Positions 23,165 through 34,269 of a stretch of 64,000 bases of DNA are shown here, one piece after another; within the stretch, counting starts at the first letter, position 1, and every line of letters begins with the position of its first letter. Under the pieces are notes generated by a model, which searched no databases, was not told where the DNA came from, and worked only from the letters and a program-made list of their open reading frames with translations. The position numbers and the translations under genes are program-made. Origin of the DNA: Brachycybe producta (taxonomy: Eukaryota > Arthropoda > Diplopoda > Playtdesmida > Andrognathidae). The DNA lies in assembly GCA_036925085.1 (NCBI GenBank), contig JAUPFP010000089.1, positions 62,001-126,000 of the forward strand, written 5' to 3'.

Positions 23165-24360
23165 TGATTCTGTACCGCAACAATGTTGAAATGTTGCGGG
23201 GCTGAATCGCAGCAGCTCAGATTCATGTTTTTTGAGTCCCATCGAAATGGGAAACATTTCAACATTGTTGCGGGACATTTCATGGTGTGGACGTCTTTTG
23301 AAACATGAACAAAGACTCAAAGGGCTCAGTTTGCTTTTAATTTTTAAAGACGTGTTTAATAATTAAAAGCAAACTAAAGCAAACTTGTTAAACTAATTGA
23401 AGACCTTCTGTATAAATTGTGTTTGTGTGAAGTTATGGCCTTCTGATTACAAAGGCAAATAAAAGAAATGAAATATAGAAATCCTGCCCATTTTCCAATT
23501 TCAGGGTGTCCAAAAAGCCGTGCTCCCAGCTGAGAAGAGCTTGTGTGCCCACCACCGTTTTTGCTTTATTTGCCCCTCTTTATGAATCACCGTGTAGGCC
23601 CATATTGCAAGAGCTGGTAATATTTCCATAGTGAAAGCAAGAAGGAGGAAGAAACACTGAGTGTATATGTGGACACGGAACAATGTTGCGGGGCTGAATC
23701 GCGGCTGAATCTCGTCTGTAGCGATTCTGTCCAGCAACAATTTTGAAATGTTTCGTGGCTGAATCGCGTCAGCTCAGATTCATGTTTTTTGAGTCCCATC
23801 GAAATGGGAAACATTTCAACATTATTGTGGGACATTTCATGGTGTGAACGTCTTTTGAAACATAAACAAAGACTCAAAGGGCTCAGTTTGCTTTTAATTA
23901 TAAAATACGTCTTTAATAATTACAAGCAAACTGAGCCCTTTGAGTCTTTTTTTCAGTGGTCCACGTCGTTTTTTAAGTATATAGAACTAGACTTAAAAAA
24001 ATATGTGCACCACTGAAAATATTCTTAAACTAATTGAAAACCTTCTGTATGAATTGTGTTAGTGGGGAGTTATGGTCTTCTGACTACAAAGGAATGAAAT
24101 AAAAGAAGTGAAATTTAGAAATCCTGCCCCATCTTCCAATTTCAGGGTGTCCAAAAGGCTTAAACCGAATGTGCTCTCAGCTGCGAAGAGCTTGTGTGCC
24201 CACCACCGTGTCTGCTTTATTTGCTTTATAAATCATCGTGTAGGCCCATATTGCACGGGCCACTTCCGCTGGTAATATTTACATGGTGAAAGCAAGAAGG
24301 AGGAAGAAACACTGAGTGCAGGTATAGACACGGAACAATGTTGCGGGTCTGAATCGCGTC
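23165..24360. repeat. Tandem duplication of a roughly 560-640 bp unit
   Basis: Unit 1 covers about 23,165-23,722 and unit 2 about 23,723-24,360. Shared blocks occur in the same order: CATGTTTTTTGAGTCCCATC (23,225; 23,782), ACAAAGACTCAAAGGGCTCA, ATCCTGCCC...CCAATTTCAGGGTGTCC (23,483; 24,121) and AAGGAGGAAGAAACACTGAG. A third partial unit lies before 23,165. Unit 2 has an 80-bp extra piece (about 23,925-24,010) that makes an inverted repeat with the preceding GGGCTCAGTTTGC. No domain is recognisable in any frame; the unit is probably a non-coding transposon dimer. Confidence 0.75.
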
Positions 24361-24429
24361 AGTTGCGATTCTGCCCCGCAACATTGAATCGGAGCAGTCC
24401 CACAAGAATGTATCGCAACAAAGAATCTC

Positions 24430-25200
24430 GTGTGTACTAGGCTTTAATGAATCTCGTACATGATTTTTTTTTCTGCCCCTTGAAATAATTCCTCTATAAC
24501 TACAAAATGAACTCGTCCTAAACTTGACATATTCTCTAAATACCGTATACCATAGTCCCGCTAGACTAGGCGCTGTTTCTAACGAGACGCCGCGTATCAG
24601 TCAAACACAAAATTTTGGGAGTTACCAGTCCAGTCTACGCCTCTACGGTTCATACTAGTGCATGACATATCCAACAAGCTTTCGAATATTCACGCCGTGA
24701 AAACCTAAAATCTACGACCATGGTCTACGTCTAAATTCACTTCATCCTACTATTCAAATACTAACCCATCCTCCCTGTCTGTCGTCGTCAAAACGTCTTT
24801 TCCTCGTTGCTGAACTTGGCTCCGCTTCGATAGACATAGTTAACACTGAACAACGAATTAAAAATGTAAAAACATATAAAACAAAACACTTCCCACATGA
24901 TCCATGGAAGCTGCCATCTTTAGTAAACTAGAATCACTAGGCATCCCATGAGATGATGATCACAGAAACACCGCGAGAAGAAATTGAAGCAACGAAATAC
25001 AACGATCATAAACCTATATATAAACGTATAGGTTGAACCAAAACGGCGTAATATTTACGTTATTCAATGTAAATAACGCCATTCATGGTCACCCGCCTCC
25101 TGTCAAATAATGTGTCCGATGCATGACGCAATAAACTTACCTTTACCCATGTATAAGTATCTCTGCCCAGCACTAACTTTTCATTTTTTCCCGCCCTTTC
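24430..25200. other. Intergenic sequence, nothing recognised
   Basis: No conserved frame, repeat relative or transposon terminus was identified. The missing first exon of REV1 may lie here or further right, since REV1 runs leftwards, but no exon with a donor site in the right phase could be supported. Confidence 0.3.
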
Positions 25201-25204
25201 ATGA

Positions 25205-25305
25205 GCGTCGCACCAAACATCAACCAATTACAAATTGAAAAAGGCGGAGTATGCGACGTCGTACTAAATATCTAACCAATTAAAAATTGATGACGCTCCA
25301 TAGCG
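25205..25305. repeat. Decayed CAATTAGAA-type palindromic repeat
   Basis: Inverted pieces CAACCAATTACAAATTG and CTAACCAATTAAAAATTG with a GGCGGAG core match the interior of the better-preserved element at 25,451-25,643. The outer ends are lost. Confidence 0.45.
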
Positions 25306-25450
25306 CTCAGCCCGAAACTTTCTTTCTGATTAGTTATTTAGGTTTGTTACGCGATGATTCTGTTTGTTATGGGATTTAATTGATCTAATGCTCATAAAAG
25401 GGCGGGGCTAACAGAATTTGTTTTCTGGCTGCGCTCAATTGCCTGACAAG

Positions 25451-25643
25451 CAATTAGAAAACGGGATAAACAGATTTTGGCTCCGTCCTTTTTATGACGA
25501 ACGGCAACTTCTAATTGGTTTGTTGTGTGGGTCAACGTTGAAAAGGGCGGAGCACGTGACGTTAAACTACATACCCAACCAATTAGAAGTTGCGTTCATC
25601 GTAAAAAGGGCAGAGCCAACGTCTGTTTATCCCGTTTTCTAAT
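25451..25643. mobile_element. Small palindromic MITE (CAATTAGAA ends), copy 1
   Basis: A 193-bp foldback: CAATTAGAAAACGGGATAAA at the left and its complement at the right, then GGCTCCG, CTTTTTATGACGAAC and CAACTTCTAATTGG mirrored on both sides. Relatives lie at 36,327, 42,682 and 44,825. It ends 142 bp before the Ly6-like start codon, so it lies in that gene's promoter region. Confidence 0.8.
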
Positions 25644-25785
25644 ACCTGTTGTATTGAGTGGCGTACAGTAATTTTATTCAGGTGCATGATGGGTAACATA
25701 CGGGTGTGGTCATGTAGGGTAGATGAAATATCGAGGCGAGAAACAAACGGACGAAATTTATTATTATATTTTAACTTGTTTTAAC

Positions 25786-27021
25786 ATGGAGTTTCGAAAC
25801 AAGTCGTTTGTTTTTCTCGTGTTTTTCACGTCATGCATTAGTGTTGGTATGTATTTCACCGAATTTGACTGAGATTTAACACACTAATGCAAATAATTAC
25901 GTTTAAAGTAAATGCTTCAAAGTTATTTTAGAACTATTGCTCATTACTTTTGGCCATCCATTATCACTAGTTAACTCACTTTACGTGATTTTAACCGTAG
26001 CGGTAACGGTCTGAAGTTAAACGAAGACTACCTATATACGTTAATTTATTTAAGAGGCTACATCTCAAAGTTACTTCGAAAAATCTCCGCAATGAGCAGC
26101 TAGCATCGTTTTTCAATTGAGCCCATAGACACAATGTTAAAGAAAAAAATGTTAATTTTTAAAAATCTAACCGCACTTAGCAATTTTTTGTCATTCTATC
26201 TCTCGATTAGCATATATTTAAGTTGCACATTGCACTTTGGACAACATTAAATATGAAAAATAAACATATTGCCGCGCGACTGTGTATTTTAAAAATTAAC
26301 ATTTTTTCTTTAACATAGTGTCTATGGGCTCAATAGAAAAACGATACTAGCGCTTTTTGCGGAGATATTATATATAAGTAATTCTGCTATGTCACTTAAA
26401 AACACGTTTGAACTTGAGACTGGCAATTTGTTTTCAGTTTCTAGTCTAGAATGTTATGTTTGCGACCGGCAGGAGGACAACAACGGCAAGTGTGCAAAAA
26501 CGGTTCAGCAGTGCGGCCGAGACGAAGATTGGTGTTTGTCCATCATCAGGTGGGGCAGTAAGTGTGACGCTATAAAATTGAAGTGGAGAGAAAGACGAAA
26601 TCTATCTCGGATTGATCCTTCTTTTTGTTACTATTTTCTTTCAAAGGCATGCCGTACTGGACTCAAGGGGCGCCAAAGCAGTTCTTCATTTCAAAGATGT
26701 GCGCCACGAGAGAGACGTGTGAACGGACGAAGCGAGAGACACTACCCAAATGTGAAAGGATCTGGTACAACGACTGGACTTGCTCGGAATGCTGCCAAGG
26801 AGATAGGTGTAATTTCTTCATCACGGTACTTATATTTATGCACGGTGTTTCCTCGAGTATCGTCTCGAAACTCGTTTTATGGCTTAGTTCCTTTTATTTT
26901 TTTTTAATATTTTTTTTATTTTTTGCAGTTGGGATCTACGTCTTTGAATTCGAATTACATCGTCCTCTTCGTGAGTTCGGTTTTAGCTTGTTTTTACGCC
27001 TTCACACGAACAGCCGCTTGA
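25786..27021 (+). CDS. Ly6/uPAR-like three-finger protein, GPI-anchored, four exons
   Basis: Exons 25,786-25,846; 26,438-26,557; 26,647-26,825; 26,929-27,021. They give 453 bp in one frame, 150 residues plus stop, all with GT-AG junctions. Exon 1 encodes a signal peptide (SFVFLVFFTSCISV). The mature part has 12 cysteines: it opens LECYVC, has DWCLSI and MCATRETC in the middle, and closes with CSECCQGDRCN, the CC-x-x-D-x-CN signature of the family. Exon 4 ends with a hydrophobic tail (YIVLFVSSVLACFYAF) as in GPI-anchored Ly6 proteins such as insect crooked, boudin and sleepless. The expected place is the outer face of the plasma membrane or trafficking vesicles. Intron 1 contains a TTAA MITE. 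Which insect paralogue it matches cannot be told from sequence alone. Confidence 0.9.
26050..26399. mobile_element. TTAA MITE family, copy G (intron 1 of Ly6-like gene), short form
   Basis: TTAA at both ends (26,050-26,053 and 26,396-26,399), only 350 bp. The outer arms are joined after an internal deletion of the inner arms and spacer. The right end stops 38 bp before the exon 2 acceptor, so the branch site must be close to or within the element. Confidence 0.9.
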
Positions 27022-27273
27022 TCAAATTGAACTTTTTTGAACGTTTACGTTTTTTTTATATACATATTTTTTATACGTTTTTCAACCTTTTTTTTATATA
27101 TATAAAACTACTGTTCCGTCCAATTACTTTAAAAAAAAATGAACAAAATTGTGAAATGTATTAGGTTTTTGTTATTGATAATGAAACAGATCTGTGGCAG
27201 GTAACTAGATCGTGATAACATACTGAAATACAAAACAAAAACTAAGAAATGATCTTCCGTTATGTATATTTTA

Positions 27274-27988
27274 TTAAGAGGCTACATCACAAAATTACTT
27301 CAAAAAATCTCTGCAGCCCAAATCTATTGAGCCCATAGACTCAATACTAAAGAAAACATGTTAGTTTTTAAAATAACAGTCACTGCAATGTTTATTTTTC
27401 ATATTCAAAGTTGTCCAATATTGAGTTTTCAAAGTGCAATGTGCACCTTAAATATATATATGCTGATCGAGTGATAGAATGTCAAGAAAGTTTTTAAGTG
27501 TGGTTCTATTTTTAAAAAATATTTCAAAATCGCGAATTTCTAACTCTTACGTTAAACTACATTGAGTATGCGCTCGTAAGCAAAAAATATTCATTAAAAT
27601 GCTCTTAAAATACGTAAAAATAATTTTAAAAAATAGCAAAAATTCAGCACGTGCGCCTTAATGCATGGAGTGATAGTATGACAAGTGTGGTTCTATTTTT
27701 AAAAAAAATATTTCAAAATCACGAATTTCTAACTCATGTTAAACTCCATTGAGTATGCCCAAGTAAGAAAAAAACATCCATTTAAGTGCTCGATCTGCTT
27801 ATATTTAAGGTTTGAAAACTTAATATTAGACAACTTTAAATATGAAAAATAAACATTTCTGCAACTTGTGTATTTTAAAAATTAACATTTTTTCTTTAAC
27901 ATTGGGTCTATTGGACGCAATAGAAAAACGATGCTAGCACTCATTGCGGAGATTTTTCGAAGTAGTTTTGTTATGCGTAGCCTCTTAA
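27274..27988. mobile_element. TTAA MITE family, copy H
   Basis: Bounded by TTAA at 27,274-27,277 and 27,985-27,988. The left arm is followed by a second, partial left-type arm piece near 27,695 (AATTTCTAACTCATGTTAAA), indicating internal rearrangement. It lies about 250 bp after the Ly6-like stop codon, possibly in or just beyond the 3' UTR. Confidence 0.88.
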
Positions 27989-28569
27989 GGAATTATTTTA
28001 AATGTGAAGTGATAGTATGTGCAACTACTCAGAGGGGTAGATTTTCGTTATTTAAATTTCAAATGACAGTTGTTTGGTAACTTGGGAAAAGTCACTTTGT
28101 TTTTTTCTTTTCTGATTTTAATCCCTTCTTTTATTTGAAAAATTATTTTTGTAATTATTGAGTAGGTCTTGACAATATCTCAACAAAAAATTCCTGGAGG
28201 TTATTATGATCTCTAAGCTGTGTCCATATGTAATAAATCAGCCGAGATTGCGTAGATTCGATGTTTCATTCAACAGTTAGTTGCCCTTATATTTATTCAG
28301 TGGAAAAGTAGAGAAACTATACTGTGCGTTTACTCTTTCAGTATATGTAAACGGTATGAGCATTTTATTTCGTTATTCATATAAAATGAGGAAATACTTG
28401 TGCTCTCCAACCATTTGCATAGGACTGATAGGAGCAATGGTAATTTTTTTATTTTTTGTTCATGCTTGGGAGAAATTGCTCAATTTTTATTCACATGGGC
28501 CCCAATATCTTTATGTAATGTCGTTTGTGAAACATTTCTAATAATCTGAGTAAAATACCTTCAAAGTCC
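27989..28569. other. Intergenic sequence, nothing recognised
   Basis: AT-rich. An 86-codon frame at 28,281-28,541 (+) has a hydrophobic middle (IGLIGAMVIFLFFVHAW), but there is no further evidence for a gene. Confidence 0.25.
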
Positions 28570-28575
28570 AAATGT

Positions 28576-29137
28576 AGCTAGTGCCGGCCTTAGCCTATTT
28601 GGCGCCCTGGGGCAGATTTTGAGAAAATAAAAACATTTGCTTCATTATTAGTATAAAAACACGTCCATTATGTCCATACAGAAAACCCATATTCTTTTTA
28701 GATTAAAAAAAAAATGAAAAACTAGTGCAAAGATCACAAAAAGAAAATTTGAAACTAAGTTTTATGTAATATCTGAAGATTAAAAGTTGGCCCTTCTCGC
28801 CTTTTTATAAGCGAAATCTTTTTAATTTGAGCAGAAAAGTCGAGATTTTTTGGCAGTGTGAGTTGTGTCACAAAAAGTATGTCATAAAGTTCGACATTTT
28901 CTACTAAAAAAACGGTCGATTTTCTTCATTTACTTGCTGTTTCATGAGATTATCCCTACTCTATCTAAAAAAAAAATCCACATCTCTTAATTTTATCTCG
29001 TTCTCGAGTTGTTCTGTTCACAAGGTGAAAAATGTTTCGACCCAATAAACATTATATAAAAGATTTTAAACTCCAAAACTCGTTCGGCGCAATCGTGTGG
29101 TGCACAACCTCGCCACCCCCAAATGCTGGCACTGAAC
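28576..29137. mobile_element. Possible TIR DNA element with AGTGCCGGC/GCTGGCACT ends
   Basis: The left end AGTGCCGGCCTTAGC and right end CAAATGCTGGCACT are imperfect inverted repeats around an AT-rich 560-bp interior. The left end resembles termini common in invertebrate DNA transposons. No target duplication was found. Confidence 0.35.
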
Positions 29138-29551
29138 GTAACTAGTTAAGTTGGATTCATTATCACGTTAACGTGTGATAGTCGTGATATACAATAAGGT
29201 GCCTTTGTCCCTGTCTTAACTGTCGCGTTTTCTTGTATGCACAATTGAAGTTGGTGTCGCTGACTCCATTGAATTTAACGATGAAGACAGTTTTGATGTT
29301 TTTTTTAAATTTCTAACTTTGTATATTTTAAAGTTATTTATGGTAACCAAGATTTTTGTTTTAAAATTAACTTAATTACAATATTGTATGTATATATGTT
29401 TGTTTTTTTGACATAATTTGGATAATTTTTTAAGCATTTTGTAGAAATATGTATATCGGGTAATAAAACGTATTTTCTATTTTGTATATTCTGAAGTGTA
29501 TGAGGGATTTCGTTTTAGAACCATGACTGATATACAAAAGCAACTGTAAAT

Positions 29552-29873
29552 AATAGGAATGGGACATTTCAAAATCTTGAAAAATATTCGAGATTCGAAT
29601 CTTCACGCTTTTTACGTCTTCCAAATCTTTTTCGAATCCTAACCTTAAAAAACTTAAAAACTTTGGTAAGTGATTCCAATAAAAGCGTTTATTAACAAAA
29701 AAACGGTGATTTTTGCAATTTCGGTGGTACTCCCGGGATCACCAATAATAATTTAATATTATTTCATTTTGTATCTTCTTTATGATTAATATAGGATTCT
29801 TATTATATGAAGGATTCGAGAACCTTTTAGGATTCGGATTTGGGAAAATTTGCGATTCGTCACACCTCTAGTA
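29552..29873. mobile_element. Short TIR element with GGTGTG/GGAATGGG ends, copy 2
   Basis: Relative of the element at 19,295-19,552: GAGATTCGAATCTTCACG near 29,590, ATATGAAGGATTCGAG near 29,803, outer CACACCTCTA. Inverted arms with a central AT-rich part; no coding frame. Confidence 0.55.
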
Positions 29874-29875
29874 AA

Positions 29876-30807
29876 TAACCTCCAACTTAATACTCTAGGT
29901 TTAGCTGAAATTTTGCACACAGAATTCTTTCAGTTAACATTTTACCCTATTAAATATTCACAGATCCCCCTGTGTACAGTACGTGCCATTTCTATACTAT
30001 AGCAGCAGTACAAAATATCAAAAAATGTATAATTTAACCTTAACCAAATCTAAATGTAAAAAAAAACATGGCATGTGGATGACCAATGTATCAAATAGCC
30101 CTCCTAAGTGGATAGGAGGGGGGCATTGTAGTCTTGCAAATTAGCTTCAACATATACATGTTCATCTGCTGTACGAAACCGTTTGTTGACTTCAGAATTC
30201 ATGTCTGTGTATGCTTCCATTGGGCATTTTTCCCCACGTTTACATTTGGTTCTAGCTTCTCTGCTGAGTTGTTGGCCGTCTATTGTGCCAAAACTCAGAC
30301 CCAAGCAATCCCGATTGTGACTGAAATCGGGATTTGTGACAATTCTGTTGTTGCATACAATGATTTTGCAACACTTGTTTGCAATTATTTTTTCAGATTT
30401 TTTCACAGTCGAGACAAACCCAATATTCATTTAAATTTCCAGTTTTCAGTCTTTTTGTAGTTTTTTTCCGAAAATGAATAAAGTTGTCTGAAATTAGACT
30501 TTTGTAACTTAACACAGAATTTTGTAATTTGCAACTCAAGACATAATTAGCAGGGCCAAAATCAGGCTTATACATGGTAACTACTGAAGTGAAAATGAGA
30601 GTAAAAGTAGAAGTGTAACATCCTGTTTCTAATATGCCTATATTTTTGTTAGCTGTAGCGGTCGACCCTTTTGATGATAGTGACCCTGGTAGCTGTAGTG
30701 ACCCAGTTAGCTGTAGTGAGCCAGTCCCTAATTTACAGACTGGGGATTACTTTGACCCACCTCATATTTTATTAAACTAATACTGTAGATGATGTAGAAA
30801 CAGTAAG
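29876..30807. other. Intergenic sequence with minor repeats
   Basis: No gene recognised. Overlapping frames on both strands at 30,104-30,460 show no domain. Short direct repeats of TAGCTGTAGTGACCC occur near 30,648-30,720. Confidence 0.25.
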
Positions 30808-31940
30808 TTAAAGCATCGTCTACACGACAACACTATTCTGTCGAAATCAAGTGTATACAATTGAGTGTCTGCATGTACAACGTCTAGACAGGTCTCGCTA
30901 GACCAAGTTTCAGTCCCCCGTCTAGAAGCAAGTCCGCAGGGACAGGTCCAATTCAGTGTCGCGGACAGCTTCTTGCGTGTAGACGCAATAACCATCACCA
31001 CCATAAAATCATAACCAGCACCACGCGAGAGCTACATTTCGTTCAGTTTCCCCCACCACCACACGCTTGTCCCCTAAGCTTCAATTGTATTGTAAGAATT
31101 AACCTCTTTAATAATTTTGTTACAATTAAACAACCTTTAAAGATTTTCTATAAATAAAATGGAAGTTCTCTGATCATTATTTGACAAACGTATTTATCTT
31201 TAAAAAAAATTCATATTAGTGGTCCGCAGGATTTAAAATTTTGAATTTAGTAGTCCGGGAAGTCCGAAAGGTTGGCGACTGCTGTACTATAGCACTTTCT
31301 CAGGATCACCATCATTCTAAAATAATTCACAAAGCTATGTACGATGCACTCTGCAACATATTTAGCACACCTTTCCCCAATTCTCTTGTCTTGAAGGTCA
31401 CAATATATACTATAAACTGTTACACTACGCACTGTTCGGTGCACTTTATGCAAGTAAAAATGTTCGAATACTTTTACAAGTGTATACCGCCAATATCAAT
31501 TGGCGGTATACACTTGTAAAAGTATTCGAACATATTATAAATTAATTATATTATAATATATAATATATATATATTATATTTATAATTATATTATAAATTA
31601 ATTTATACATTTTATTTTGACAAAAATATGTAAGTAAAAATTCTAGGCGTAAAGGGGGGCTTAAGAAGCTGAACATTGCATAAATTCTAATTTAAAGCAG
31701 TTTCTATGTTTTTTTACACAAAGAAACTGCTTTAAATTAGAATTTCTGCAATGAAAATTTATAATAAAAATACTTTGTCCACACTACTCTCTACTTAGTT
31801 GTGGCTGTCTTCTTATTACTACACAAGCAGCTACCACGGCTGCTAGAATAGCTTCGTCCCATGTTGACTGATTCACAGTCACCCCTCACTCCAGCTGAAG
31901 CCTAGTCAGTACGGATGCGACACTATCTAGACACGGGTGT
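30808..31940 (-). mobile_element. TTAA-flanked element, family 2, copy 1 (one end visible)
   Basis: The end TTAAAGCATCGTCTACAC at 30,808 matches the reversed right end of the element at 61,640-62,492, as do ATCAAGTGTATACAA, CCATCACCACCAT near 30,991 and, further in, ACTACACAAGCAGCTAC near 31,823. A hAT-like terminus (AGTGGTCCGCAGG to GGTTGGCGACTGC, about 31,219-31,282), a long hairpin and AT-rich DNA interrupt it. The outer right end is not clear because another element starts at 31,941. Confidence 0.55.
31460..31533. repeat. Perfect 35-bp hairpin with a 4-base loop
   Basis: Arms 31,460-31,494 and 31,499-31,533 are exact reverse complements (starting ATGTTCGAATAC, ending CCGCCAAT at the loop), loop ATCA. 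An AT-only palindromic stretch follows (31,534-31,604). Perfect pairing suggests a recent snap-back event or selection. Confidence 0.95.
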
Positions 31941-34263
31941 CCCTCCTGGAAAAATCATGCAGAATTCTGTAAGGTTTTATTCCTTTTCTTACTGTGCATT
32001 GACTTTAAGCAGAACTTTTGAAATTCTTCATATTTTTATTCTGTAGAATTTATCTGCACACTGTGTATAACATTTGACTTGGAAATTGTAATGCTATTAC
32101 AATAGTTAAATCTGCAGAACAATTCTACAGGAAATATTGCACAGCATTAGCTGTGTACTCAAAACCCAACAGAGAAAAGCTGCAGAAACAATTGCCATTT
32201 TAATATGTTTATTCTGCAGAATTTATCTGCACACCATGCATAACGTGTCATTTGGAAATTGTAATGTTGTTACATAGTTAAATTCTGCAGAAAACATTGC
32301 ACAGCATTAGCTGTGTACTCAAAACCCAACAGAGAAACCTGCAGAAATATTTGTGATTTTAATATTTTTATTCTGCAGAATTTCTCTGCTTACTGTGCAT
32401 AAAATCTCATTTGAAAATCCTAATACATGGTTAAAAACATTTACAAATGTATTAGGGGATTTCCCCTTTTGAGTTCAGTTATGTTCCGTTATTTCATTTT
32501 TTTGAGTGGGTGTTTATTTTGAGTTTGTTTAGTTTTGGAAGTGTGGGTGTATGACTTCAGTTTGTAACGGTTATTTCATTACATTGTTTAGCTTATTGTC
32601 TGTCTGTCTTGCTTCAGAAAAGGTAAATTTTCTTAATTTTTGAAAATGGAAATGTGAGGACCCTGTCCTCATGACTTAACAACACTGCCGTGACGTCATA
32701 CATTTGACGTCATTGCACCTGTTCTCTCTCTTCTCTTTCGCCCCTTCTTCTTAGAAAAGAGAAAGAATGTTTCGTGCATGCTGTTGCTAGGCAACGAAGC
32801 AAGACGACTGCATGTGTGATCAGAGGAGCCTGGGAAATGCAACCAGCCTCCATAATTCTGTCATCACTCTGTCTGTTTTCTATTTTCTTTCTAATAAAAG
32901 TTCTAAAGATGTATTACACTTTTGACAGCAAAAGTCTAATCTTACTCACACTTTCGATACTTTTAATGTTCTTTTAATGATTATTGCATAGCTCAACATT
33001 GGCACATTAATCCTGTGAAATGGCCCAATGTTGAGCATAGCAATAAAGTGATTTTGACATGTTCCCCGGAGTGCCCATAGAGTTACATGGGGACCCGGGA
33101 GGTTGTGTTCATTTACATATTGTCAAATGATTGGTCAACAAGTATCACATGATCAGGATTGCATGTGTATATAAGTTGAGCATTCATGAATCTGGAACGG
33201 GTCGTTGTTCTTGTTTTCTGATGTGTGGCCGGTGGCTATGCCCAACCACCTGGCTAGAGTTCTGTTTTGATTATGTGTGGCCAGAGGCTATGCCCGATTA
33301 GCCACTAGAGGTCATAGGATGATAATGTTGAGAGAAGAGGCTGATTCTGGAGCAAGGCTATGAATAGGACCTGCTGAGAGTCAAGAGTCTGCTGCCTCTA
33401 CAACAGCAACGAGTCGAAGACGAAGCCGAGGCCGTAACTGATGATGGGAAAAAGGAGCCAGACAAAAGAGGACAACACAGTAATCGATTCGAACGACCAA
33501 TAAAGCTCAGATCGATCGCTTATGTTAATAACCATAACTGTATCGTTGAGAGCATGCCGAACTATTAATAAATGGTAATAAGCATCTGTGGGTTTATTCT
33601 CTTCATGCTGTCATATCCAATCAATAATAGAAACGGAACAGGAAGGGTAATTTGCAGTGGCTGCGCTGAAAGAAGAGTCGACAGCCGGTTCTCCGTCCCC
33701 TGTATGCGCAAGTAGTGTCTGTAGTGTAAGGAACACTACCAGTAAGGGGCCTCCTTTGTGCTATTTAGAAGGAATAGTCGTCTGCTAAAGCCGTCTGCTC
33801 AAACGATAGCAGACGAATCTCTGGCAACGTGACCGGTAGCGAGAGGGGAAATCTTACAGAAATGGTTTAATCCTATTATTTCATTAAATGTTTTTTGAAG
33901 TGATTAATAACATTTTTATTTTTTCATTTAAACTTTCCATTTTTAAGTGTAGGCATCGTTTTCACTGTGGCGAAATTAATGTGCAGGGGGTTAGAGTTTT
34001 GTGAAAAGGATGAGGGTATATACAGAAACATAGCTGCAGAAATATTCTGCAAAATTCTGCAGAGATAGTCTGCATAGCTCTGCAGAGATGGTCTGCATAT
34101 CTCTGCTGAAAGATTCTACAACTACTCTGCAGAAAGATTCTGCATAATATAATCAACATAAAAATTCCTGAAGAAACAAGTGTTCCAATTTTAGTCAGAA
34201 AGCCTCTGCAGAAACATGTAGATAAAATTCTACAGAATCCTGATATAAAATTTCCAGGAGGGG
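31941..34263. mobile_element. TIR element with CCCTCCTGGAAA ends and TCTGCAGAAT repeats
   Basis: The left end CCCTCCTGGAAA and right end TTTCCAGGAGGG are inverted, followed by AGAATTCTGTA on the left and its counterpart near 34,230. The left interior has 2.5 tandem units of about 155-175 bp (32,035-32,440), each with TTCTGCAGAATTT and GCACAGCATTAGCTGTGTAC. The right interior (34,020-34,150) repeats TCTGCAGA at short spacing. There is no transposase frame. It carries a solo LTR in its middle and appears to sit inside a family-2 TTAA element. Confidence 0.6.
32653..33858 (+). mobile_element. Solo LTR (1,206 bp) with GAAA target duplication
   Basis: TGTGAGGACCC at the left and AAATCTTACA at the right, flanked by GAAA at 32,649-32,652 and 33,859-33,862. 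The TATATAAG near 33,168 and AATAAAG near 33,500 are in promoter-to-polyA order, giving the + orientation. The end type and 4-bp duplication match the LTR at 5,251, suggesting related families, but the interiors differ. A small stem (GCTCAACATTG/CAATGTTGAGC) lies near 32,992-33,037. Confidence 0.75.
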
Positions 34264-34269
34264 TACAAC

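Noticed and set aside
24880-24930. Possible first REV1 exon: ATGGCAGCTTCCATGG on the minus strand with a good start context
   Set aside because: No donor site in the phase needed for the exon at 21,666, and no resemblance to the REV1 N-terminus.
26389-26907. 172-codon frame overlapping the Ly6-like exons
   Set aside because: It reads exon 2 in frame but then runs through an intron and continues out of frame with exon 3; the spliced model explains the cysteine pattern and totals a multiple of three.
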